Source of the DNA: an uncultured Erythrobacteraceae bacterium
GTDB taxonomy: Bacteria; Pseudomonadota; Alphaproteobacteria; Sphingomonadales; Sphingomonadaceae
Direction of reading: 5' to 3'
NCBI GenBank assembly: GCA_950071875.1
Contig: CATMNW010000197.1
Coordinates: 1-5,333 of the forward strand
DNA length: 5,333 bases
Shown here in pieces: positions 1 to 5,333 of the stretch; the stretch's first letter is position 1; the number at the start of each line of letters is the position of its first letter. Made by a program: the position numbers and the translations under genes. The notes under the pieces are model-generated. The model was not told the DNA's origin. It was given only the letters and a program-made list of their open reading frames with translations, and did no database searches.

Positions 1-1
1 A

Positions 2-34
2 TGGGGCGGGCACGGCCACGACCCGGTGCCATAG
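2..34 (+). CDS. yidD: YidD C-terminal end (partial, 5' end outside window)
   Basis: Only the last ten codons and a TAG stop (32-34) lie in the window. They read WGGHGHDPVP. This matches the usual C-terminus of YidD, the small membrane-associated protein that helps YidC-dependent insertion; family members typically end near a W/L-GG-x-G-x-DPVP motif. The position directly upstream of yidC is the classical yidD-yidC order, which supports the call despite the short length. The reading frame is open to the left edge. An 81-bp gap separates the stop from the yidC start. The identification rests on this short motif plus synteny. Confidence 0.8.
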   Translation, partial: WGGHGHDPVP

Positions 35-115
35 CGCTTGCGACCGGCACTGTGTTGAATTAGCAATACACCTGTCCCACATCACAGATTATCGAATTAC
101 CGAACAGGACCGATC
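35..115 (+). other. yidD-yidC intergenic spacer
   Basis: This 81-bp gap is AT-richer than the flanking genes, particularly around 55-100. It ends in the yidC ribosome binding site. I could not find a -35/-10 pair with acceptable spacing, so a separate yidC promoter is possible but not supported. A 5-bp inverted repeat (26-30 with 46-50) straddles the yidD stop but is too short, and has no T-run, to call a terminator. Read-through from yidD into yidC is the simplest view. Confidence 0.5.
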
Positions 116-118
116 TTG
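106..118 (+). promoter_or_regulatory. Ribosome binding site and TTG start of yidC
   Basis: An AGGA core (106-109) lies 6 bases before a TTG codon (116-118). Starting at this TTG gives MDNQRN, the standard N-terminus of YidC proteins, immediately before the first membrane helix. No ATG in this frame lies between the spacer and the helix. The next in-frame ATG (residue 25) would remove the first transmembrane segment. The TTG start is therefore well supported. Confidence 0.85.
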
Positions 119-1894
119 GACAACCAGCGTAACCTGATCCTCGCCATTGCGCTTTCCTTCCTGCTGCTGGTCGGCTGGACGTCGGCGATGGACTATCTCT
201 ACCCGCAGCCGGAAGAAGCGCTGGTGGACGACCGTGCCGATACCCCCTCGGAACAGGCGGAACAGGCGACGACGACCGAACATTCGCGCACCGGTGGTCT
301 CGTCGACCCGGCGATGCGCGCGCAGGAAGTGGCCGATCTCAAGACCGCGCTCGCCAGCCCGGACCGTGTCCGTATCGACGCGCCCAGCGTGGCCGGATCG
401 ATCAACCTTCGCGGCGGCGTAATCGATGATGTGGTCCTGAAAGGCTATAACGAAACGACAGAAGACGGCAGCGAACCGGTCCGCCTGTTCTCGCCCATGG
501 GCACGCCTGCCCAGCAATTCGCCCAGTTCGGCTGGGTCGGATCGAACCTCAAGGTGCCGGGGCCGCAGACGCTGTGGGAAGCCGATGGCGAAGTGCTCTC
601 GGCGGAAACGCCCGTCACGCTCACGCATGACAATGGCGAAGGGCTGACCTTCTCGATCCGCTATTCGATCGACGACCAGTACATGATCACTGCCGAACAG
701 GGTGTGGCGAATGCCGGCGGCAACCCGGTCGTCGTCCAGCCGTTCGGCCTCGTCAATCGCACCAGCCGCACGGCCAGCGAAGACCTGTGGATCGCCCATT
801 CCGGCCCCATCGGCGTGTTCGCCGATGCCGCGGAATACGATTACGATTACGACGATATCGACGAAGCGCAGCGCGTTTCGCCCGAAGGCCGGACCAGCTG
901 GGTCGGCTTTACCGATATCTACTGGCTTTCGGCCCTCGTCCCGCAGGATGACAGCGCACCGCAAACCACCTTCCGCGCGATGGGCGATGAAACCTATCGC
1001 GCCGACATGATCTACGAAGCAACGACGGTTCCGGCCGGCAATGCGCTGACGGTCAGCAGCCGGCTGTACGCGGGCGCCAAGGAAAGCGCCGTCCTGGACA
1101 GTTACGAGGATGCGGGCCTGCAGAAGTTCGGCCTGGCGATCGACTGGGGCTGGTTCCGCTGGTTCGAAAAGCCGATGCTGTGGTTGCTGCGCACGATTTA
1201 CGATGCGGTCGGCAATTTCGGCATCGCGATCATCGCGCTGACCTTCATCGTACGCGGGCTGATGTTCCCGATCGCGCAGAAGGGCTTTGCCTCTATGGCC
1301 GAAATGAAGGCGATCCAGCCGAAGATGAAGGCCATCCAGGAGAAGTACAAGGACGACAAGCCCAAGCAGCAGCAGGAAATCATGGAGCTGTACAAGAAGG
1401 AGAAGGTGAACCCGGTTGCCGGCTGCCTTCCCATGCTGCTGCAGATCCCCGTGTTCTTCGCGCTGTACAAGGTGCTTTATCTCGCCATCGAGATGCGTCA
1501 CCGCGACTTCCTGTGGATCCCCGACCTTGCCGCGCCCGATCCGGCCAACCTTGCGAATGCGCTGTCGCTCGTCGGCATCCAGGTGCCCGGCTGGCTGATG
1601 ATCATCTTCGGCCTCGGCGTGCTCGCCGTGCTGCTCGGCTTCACCATGTGGCTGACCTTCAAGCTGAACCCCAGCCAGATGGACCCGATGCAGCAGAAGA
1701 TCTTCGACATCATGCCGTGGATCCTGATGTTCGTGATGGCCCCCTTCGCAGCCGGTCTGCTGCTTTACTGGGTGACCTCGAACATCCTTACCGTGGCGCA
1801 GCAGAAGTACCTGTATTCCAAGCATCCGCAGCTCAAGGCCGCGGCTGAAGAGGAAAAGGCGAAAAAGGCTGCCGAGGCGGCGAAGGCAGGCTGA
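116..1894 (+). CDS. yidC: Membrane protein insertase YidC
   Basis: 592 aa, a normal length for a Gram-negative YidC. The protein inserts and folds inner-membrane proteins, alone or with SecYEG. Visible layout: an N-terminal membrane helix (about residues 6-24); an acidic, Thr/Gln-rich linker; a large periplasmic beta-type domain (about 80-340); then the conserved insertase core from the WGWFRWFEKP motif (344-353). In the core, R380 in TFIVRG corresponds to the hydrophilic-groove arginine (E. coli R366). A charged cytoplasmic hairpin (about 388-430) precedes NPVAGCLPMLLQIPVF (432 onward, third helix), then helices at about 493-517 and 532-565. DPMQQKIFDIMP lies before the last pair. The tail is Lys/Ala/Glu-rich (about 573-592). 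A periplasmic acidic cluster, EYDYDYDDIDE (240-250), lies where E. coli has a Tyr/Lys/Asp-containing stretch. The gene follows yidD and overlaps yihA by one base, which suggests one transcription unit. Family identity is very secure. Confidence 0.98.
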   Translation: MDNQRNLILAIALSFLLLVGWTSAMDYLYPQPEEALVDDRADTPSEQAEQATTTEHSRTGGLVDPAMRAQEVADLKTALASPDRVRIDAPSVAGSINLRGGVIDDVVLKGYNETTEDGSEPVRLFSPMGTPAQQFAQFGWVGSNLKVPGPQTLWEADGEVLSAETPVTLTHDNGEGLTFSIRYSIDDQYMITAEQGVANAGGNPVVVQPFGLVNRTSRTASEDLWIAHSGPIGVFADAAEYDYDYDDIDEAQRVSPEGRTSWVGFTDIYWLSALVPQDDSAPQTTFRAMGDETYRADMIYEATTVPAGNALTVSSRLYAGAKESAVLDSYEDAGLQKFGLAIDWGWFRWFEKPMLWLLRTIYDAVGNFGIAIIALTFIVRGLMFPIAQKGFASMAEMKAIQPKMKAIQEKYKDDKPKQQQEIMELYKKEKVNPVAGCLPMLLQIPVFFALYKVLYLAIEMRHRDFLWIPDLAAPDPANLANALSLVGIQVPGWLMIIFGLGVLAVLLGFTMWLTFKLNPSQMDPMQQKIFDIMPWILMFVMAPFAAGLLLYWVTSNILTVAQQKYLYSKHPQLKAAAEEEKAKKAAEAAKAG

Positions 1895-2547
1895 TGACCG
1901 AAGAAGAAGCCGCGATCCGGGCCGAACTGGAAAAGCGGGCGAACAAGCTGTTCTCGGGCCGGGTGGACTTCCTCCTTTCGGCTCCGCAGCTCAAATTCCT
2001 GCCCGAGCCGACCGTGCCGGAAATCGCGTTTTGCGGACGCTCGAACGTCGGCAAGAGTTCGCTCATCAATGCGCTCACGGGCCGCAAGGCCATTGCGCGC
2101 GCTTCGGTCACACCGGGCCGCACGCAGGAACTGAACTTCTTCGAAGTGGGCGAGCCGACACTGTTCCGCCTGGTCGATATGCCCGGCTACGGCTTTGCCA
2201 AGGCCCCGGTCAAAGTCGTCGACAAGTGGAAGAACCTCGTGAAGAATTATCTGCGCGGCCGGCCGGTGCTGGCGCGCACGCTGGTGCTGGTCGACGGGCG
2301 TCACGGCCCGAAGGATGTCGATCGTGAAATGATGAAGATGCTCGACGAGGCAGCCGTGGGCTACCGCGTCGTGCTGACCAAGGCCGACAAGATGAAGGCG
2401 AGCGAGCTTGCCAAGATCATCGAAGCCACCGAAGCCGAAGCGCGCAAGCACGTTGCCGCCTATCCCGAAATCCACGTGACCAGCGCGGAAAAGGGCATGG
2501 GGATCGGCGAATTGCGAGCGGCGGTTCTAGGGGATGCGGGGGTTTAG
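1894..2547 (+). CDS. yihA: Ribosome biogenesis GTPase YihA/YsxC (EngB)
   Basis: 217 aa, the usual size for this single-domain GTPase, which acts in large ribosomal subunit assembly and is often essential. All GTPase motifs are visible: G1/P-loop GRSNVGKSS (48-56); the switch I region TPGRTQELNFF (from 73, with T77 the likely G2 threonine); G3 DMPGYG (95-100); G4 TKAD (162-165); and G5 TSAEKG (196-201). The DMPGYGFA form of G3 and the short N-terminal lead ending in PEIAFCGRSNVGKSS are typical of the YihA/YsxC branch rather than Era or Der. The ATG (1894-1896) shares its A with the yidC TGA stop, and a purine-rich GAAGGCAGG sits just upstream, so translational coupling to yidC is likely. It ends 102 bp from the convergent copB. 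Confidence 0.97.
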   Translation: MTEEEAAIRAELEKRANKLFSGRVDFLLSAPQLKFLPEPTVPEIAFCGRSNVGKSSLINALTGRKAIARASVTPGRTQELNFFEVGEPTLFRLVDMPGYGFAKAPVKVVDKWKNLVKNYLRGRPVLARTLVLVDGRHGPKDVDREMMKMLDEAAVGYRVVLTKADKMKASELAKIIEATEAEARKHVAAYPEIHVTSAEKGMGIGELRAAVLGDAGV

Positions 2548-2649
2548 CCCGGGTACTGTTTCGCGTCCGTCGTGTCACTGTGCGAAGGACAGGATCTGGG
2601 GTGGGAAGCGGACGCCAACGCAGCGTGCAACAACCTCCCTGTCGAGTGG
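2548..2649. other. Convergent intergenic gap between yihA and copB
   Basis: Two operons end here head-on. The 102 bp contain no ORF with a recognisable product. A 7-bp inverted repeat (2563-2569 with 2609-2615, GCGTCCG/CGGACGC) encloses a 39-base loop and has no U-tract, so it does not look like an intrinsic terminator. Short open frames crossing the gap on both strands have no start context or recognisable motif. In related sphingomonads argB often follows yihA; it is not here, so this gap may mark a rearrangement or insertion junction (inference). Confidence 0.6.
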
Positions 2650-3672
2650 TCAGAACCAGAAGCGAATCCCTACCAGGATGGCCAGGCCGTCGGCGTCTTT
2701 TCCGGCAGCCCTGCTAAAGTCTGCGGTCTTCCCGGTCGCGGCTTCGTATTCCACGCCGATGTAGGGGGCAAATTCGGGTACGAACTCGTAGCGTAGCCGC
2801 GCGCCCACCTCGACCTTCGACAGGCCCGCACCCACGCCGCGTTCGGGAATGTCCTGCGCGGACAGTTCGGCCTCGATGCGCGGTTGCAGGATCAGCTTCT
2901 GCGTGAACTTCATGTCGTGCTCGGCTTCGATCCGCGCGGTGATGTCGCCGTCGTCGGATATGAAGGTCGCGGCGTCGAAATGGATCATGTAGGGCGCAAG
3001 GCCCGCCACGCCTACCGCAAGGTGCGCCGTGGTTTCCGGTTCCACATCCACGCGGACACCGGCCTGCAAATCCACGAACGGGCCGATGGCATGGCCCCAT
3101 AACAGTTGCATTTCGGCATCCTCGACGGCGCCGCCGTCAAGCTCGCCTTCGGTCTTGAATACGATCTTGTCGATGGACGTACCGTACCAGGCGCTGACGT
3201 CCCACAGATAGGCGTCATTTCCATCGGAAAGCCGCGCTTCCAGCCGCTCGGCAAGCACCGTGCCGGTGGTCATGTTGCCGTGAGAGGCGTGGTTGTAGGC
3301 GCGGGCGGCGGTCATGTGTTCGCGGTCGAAGAACAGCTCGGCGGCATGATCCGGCCCTTCGAAAGCGCGCGGCGGAGGCGGGCCTTCGGGGATTTCCATG
3401 CCGCCGTGGTCCATTTGCGAATGGTCCATTTCCCCGTCGTTCATAGACGAGCGGTCCATCTGGGAATGGTCCATCTCGCCGTGATTCATGGACGAGTGGT
3501 CCATTCCCTCATGTTGCGAGTGATCCATCCCCTCGTGTTGCGAGTGGCCCATCTGGCCATGCGCGGAATGATCCTCCTGCGCCGGGGCTTCGTGGCCTTC
3601 GTGCGCGGAATGGTCCTGCGCGGCGGCAGGTGCGGCGATCAGCGCGGCGGTGGCGAAAAGCAGGGCGCGCAT
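2650..3672 (-). CDS. copB: Copper resistance protein CopB (outer membrane)
   Basis: 340 aa, close to the usual CopB length. CopB proteins sit in the outer membrane and contribute to copper resistance with CopA, probably by binding or sequestering copper. Residues 1-18 form a signal peptide (MRALLF, hydrophobic core, cleavage likely after APAAA before QDHS). Residues 20-92 are a His/Met/Asp-rich, low-complexity region with repeated HSQHEGMD and MDHSQMD motifs, suited to binding copper. A Pro-rich link (94-101) leads to the CopB domain (about 108-340), which begins DHAAELFFDREHM, shows alternating beta-strand patterns and ends in IRFWF. A C-terminal aromatic residue is typical of outer-membrane barrels. 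The ATG (3672-3670) shares its A with the copA TGA stop and has a strong RBS at 3681-3686. The frame remains open further upstream, but that extension lies inside copA and would bury the signal peptide, so this ATG is preferred. Confidence 0.95.
   Translation of the reverse strand: MRALLFATAALIAAPAAAQDHSAHEGHEAPAQEDHSAHGQMGHSQHEGMDHSQHEGMDHSSMNHGEMDHSQMDRSSMNDGEMDHSQMDHGGMEIPEGPPPPRAFEGPDHAAELFFDREHMTAARAYNHASHGNMTTGTVLAERLEARLSDGNDAYLWDVSAWYGTSIDKIVFKTEGELDGGAVEDAEMQLLWGHAIGPFVDLQAGVRVDVEPETTAHLAVGVAGLAPYMIHFDAATFISDDGDITARIEAEHDMKFTQKLILQPRIEAELSAQDIPERGVGAGLSKVEVGARLRYEFVPEFAPYIGVEYEAATGKTADFSRAAGKDADGLAILVGIRFWF
3409..3498 (-). repeat. Two 45-bp tandem repeats inside copB
   Basis: Units 3409-3453 and 3454-3498 match at 37 of 45 positions by eye. 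They encode HSSMNHGEMDHSQMD (residues 59-73) and RSSMNDGEMDHSQMD (74-88). Six of the eight differences are synonymous; the two that change the protein are H59/R74 and H64/D79. Each unit carries three Met and several His/Asp residues, a plausible copper-binding module. The period is a multiple of three, so gain or loss of a unit would keep the frame. Confidence 0.9.
3499..3570 (-). repeat. 24-bp tandem repeats inside copB (two good copies and one degenerate)
   Basis: Units 3499-3522 and 3523-3546 differ at 3 of 24 bases, all synonymous, and both encode HSQHEGMD (residues 51-58 and 43-50). A third, diverged unit at 3547-3570 encodes HSAHGQMG (35-42). The array abuts the 45-bp repeats and continues the same His/Met theme. 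It is in frame and sits just after the signal peptide. Confidence 0.9.
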
Positions 3673-5333
3673 CAGGCGTCTCCCTCTTCGGGGAAGGGGC
3701 GCACGGTTACGGTCTGCATCATGCCTGCGTGCATGTGGTAGAGCAGGTGGCAGTGGAAGGCCCAGTCGCCCGGCTCGTTCGCCGTCAGGTCGAAGGTCGC
3801 CGTTCCGCCCGGTTGCACCACCACCGTGTGCTTCAGCGGCTGGTTCATCATGCCAGCACCGTTCACCAGTTCGAAGAAATGGCCGTGCAGGTGGATGGGG
3901 TGCGCCATCATGGTGTCGTTCACCAGCTTCACCCGCACCCGCTCGTCGTAACCGAAGCGGATCGGATCGTCGGTGACGGCGCTGAACTGCTTGCCGTCGA
4001 ACGACCACATGTAGCGATCCATGTTGCCGGTGAGGTGGATTTCCATGCTGCGCGTGGGCATCCGATGAGGGTTGGCGTTCTTCGCCTTGAGATCGGTGTA
4101 GCGGAGCACGCGATGGTCGACGCTGTCGAGGCCGAGGCCGGGGAAATCCATCCGGTCCATCGGCATCGGCGCGACCATGTCAATGCCGGGCCCGACTTTC
4201 ACATCGGACGGCAGTAACGAGGTGTCGCGCATGGAATGGTTCATGCCACCACCTGCATTGCGGGTGCCATGATCCATGCTTTCCATGTTTTCATGGCCCG
4301 AATGGTCCATCCCTTCCATCCCTTCCATACCGCCCATACCCATATTGGCCATGGTCAGCGTCACCGGCTCACGCAGTGGCGGCGGTGTGGCGCGGTGGCC
4401 CGCGCGTGAGGTGAGGCTGGCGATACCCATGTCGGAGCGGTCCATTGCCTCGGCGACGAAAGCGTGGCTGCCTTCGGCGGGCTGGACGATCACGTCGTAT
4501 GTTTCGGCAACGCCGATCTGGAACTCGTCCACCGGCACCGGGTCCACTTCCTGCCCGTCCGCGGCAATTACGGTCATTTGCACGCCGGGAATGCGCACGT
4601 TGAAGAAGGTCATGGCGGAACCGTTGATGATGCGCAGGCGCACCCGCTCACCCGGTTCGAACAGGAATTCGAGGTTGTCGGCCGGTCCGTGGCCGTTGAC
4701 CAGGAAGGTGTAGGTGGTGCCCGTCACATCCGAAATGTCGCGCGGATTCATCCGCATCGCGCCCCACATCAGCCGGTCATCAAGGCTCATCTCGCCGCTG
4801 CCGACCGTCATCATCTGGCGATTGAAGTAGTGTTCGCCCACGTGGAGCATCCGGGCGATCTCGTGCGGATGACGCGGGGTGAACTCGCTCAGCAGCACAA
4901 CGTAATCGCGGTCGTACCGGTTGTCCGGCATGTGGTGGGCATGCTCGCCCTCGATTACGATCGGGCCGTAGTGACCCGCCTGTTCCTGGAGGCCGGAATG
5001 GCTATGCCACCAGTAGGTGCCGGTCTGCCTTACGGGGAAGCGGTAGGTGAAGGTCTCGCCCGGACGGATACCGGGGAAGCTCACACCGGGCACGCCATCG
5101 AACTGGAACGGTAACAGCAGGCCGTGCCAGTGGATCGAGCTGTCTTCGTCGAGATTATTGGTGACGTTCAGCATCACGTCCTGCCCTTCGCGCAGGCGGA
5201 TCAGCGGACCAGGCACCGTTCCGTTGACGGAAACGGCATGGCCGCTGCGCCCGCCCGTGCTGAAATGGTGGTTGCCGATGGCGAGGTCGATCTTCGCACC
5301 CGACACCTCGCCGAAGCCGTTCCGGGCCGGAGT
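3672..5333 (-). CDS. copA: Multicopper oxidase CopA, copper resistance (partial, N-terminus outside window)
   Basis: 553 residues are visible, numbered here from the window edge; the N-terminus, normally a twin-arginine signal peptide, lies beyond the right edge. CopA is a periplasmic laccase-like oxidase of the Pseudomonas CopA/PcoA family that oxidises Cu(I) and binds copper. Three cupredoxin domains are implied. All ligands are present: trinuclear-site pairs HWH (68, 70), HSH (110, 112), HLH (481, 483) and HCH (527, 529); type 1 ligands H478, C528, H533 and axial M538 in HCHLLYHMHAGM. Family motifs include SIHWHGLLLPFQFDGVPG and GTYWWHSHSG. A Met-rich segment (328-368) lies between the second and third domains. 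A GTG at 5306-5304 is in frame but is unlikely to be the start, because the frame stays open to the edge and a signal peptide would be missing. copB follows with a one-base overlap. No copper-responsive regulator or promoter is visible; they would lie upstream of copA. Confidence 0.96.
   Translation of the reverse strand, partial: TPARNGFGEVSGAKIDLAIGNHHFSTGGRSGHAVSVNGTVPGPLIRLREGQDVMLNVTNNLDEDSSIHWHGLLLPFQFDGVPGVSFPGIRPGETFTYRFPVRQTGTYWWHSHSGLQEQAGHYGPIVIEGEHAHHMPDNRYDRDYVVLLSEFTPRHPHEIARMLHVGEHYFNRQMMTVGSGEMSLDDRLMWGAMRMNPRDISDVTGTTYTFLVNGHGPADNLEFLFEPGERVRLRIINGSAMTFFNVRIPGVQMTVIAADGQEVDPVPVDEFQIGVAETYDVIVQPAEGSHAFVAEAMDRSDMGIASLTSRAGHRATPPPLREPVTLTMANMGMGGMEGMEGMDHSGHENMESMDHGTRNAGGGMNHSMRDTSLLPSDVKVGPGIDMVAPMPMDRMDFPGLGLDSVDHRVLRYTDLKAKNANPHRMPTRSMEIHLTGNMDRYMWSFDGKQFSAVTDDPIRFGYDERVRVKLVNDTMMAHPIHLHGHFFELVNGAGMMNQPLKHTVVVQPGGTATFDLTANEPGDWAFHCHLLYHMHAGMMQTVTVRPFPEEGDA
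3681..3686 (-). promoter_or_regulatory. Ribosome binding site of copB
   Basis: Read on the minus strand this is GAGGGA, with 8 bases before the copB ATG. It lies inside the last codons of copA. Together with the one-base stop/start overlap it indicates that copB is translated both by coupling and by its own strong site, and it fixes the copB start. Confidence 0.75.
4230..4352 (-). other. Met/His-rich copper-binding segment of CopA
   Basis: These 41 codons (fragment residues 328-368) contain ten Met and four His, in runs such as MGMGGMEGMEGMDHSGH, MESMDHG and MNHSM. Met-rich inserts of this kind are characteristic of CopA/PcoA oxidases and are thought to bind Cu(I). The MDHS motif is shared with the CopB N-terminal repeats. 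The segment has short GME/GMD repetition but no clean long DNA repeat. Confidence 0.85.

Noticed and set aside
35..105. A promoter for yidC in the yidD-yidC gap
   Set aside because: TTGCGA (39-44) and TTGAAT (55-60) resemble -35 boxes, but no -10 element lies at suitable spacing.
89..1825. A 578-codon open frame on the minus strand opposite yidC
   Set aside because: It mirrors the yidC codon pattern, is His/Arg/Asp-rich with no recognisable domain, and lies wholly antisense to a certain gene. It is a GC-driven shadow frame.
2534..2796. Small plus-strand genes crossing the yihA-copB gap
   Set aside because: Two short frames (about 75 codons) run into the 3' end of copB antisense. They have no recognisable motif or convincing RBS.
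3409..3570. CRISPR-like repeats
   Set aside because: The units are contiguous with no unique spacers and keep the copB reading frame, so they are coding tandem repeats.
3673..4008. N-terminal extension of copB into the copA coding region
   Set aside because: The frame is open, but using it would place the clear CopB signal peptide in the middle of a protein and overlap copA by over 300 bp. The ATG at 3672 has a good RBS.
3106..4217. Plus-strand open frames opposite copB and copA
   Set aside because: Their His/Val/Met-rich repetitive products come from reading the copper-protein repeats backwards. There is no supporting RBS or domain.
5304..5306. GTG as the start of copA
   Set aside because: The frame continues open to the window edge, and CopA proteins need an export signal before this point. 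The true start is outside the window.

Overview
The window looks like chromosomal DNA from a GC-rich alphaproteobacterium, most likely a sphingomonad (Sphingomonadaceae or Erythrobacteraceae). This rests on the YidC and YihA protein style, the yidD-yidC-yihA order and high GC; it was not checked by search. There are two blocks facing each other.

Left block (+ strand, 1 to 2547): the last codons of yidD, then yidC (membrane protein insertase, TTG start), then yihA/ysxC (ribosome-assembly GTPase). yidC and yihA share one base at a TGATG junction, so they are probably translationally coupled. This is the conserved housekeeping group for membrane protein insertion and ribosome assembly.

Right block (- strand, 5333 down to 2650): a copper-resistance pair, copA (periplasmic multicopper oxidase, N-terminus outside the window) followed by copB (outer-membrane copper-resistance protein). 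They also overlap by one base at a TGATG junction. CopA carries a complete set of copper ligands plus a Met-rich segment. CopB carries a His/Met-rich N-terminal region built from tandem repeats. Together they would oxidise or bind excess copper in the periplasm and outer membrane.

The two blocks converge across a 102-bp gap (2548 to 2649) that has no gene and no convincing terminator. No RNA gene, CRISPR array, insertion sequence or metal-responsive regulator is visible. I see no undescribed system here. The most distinctive feature is the in-frame repeat array in copB, whose copies differ mostly by synonymous changes.
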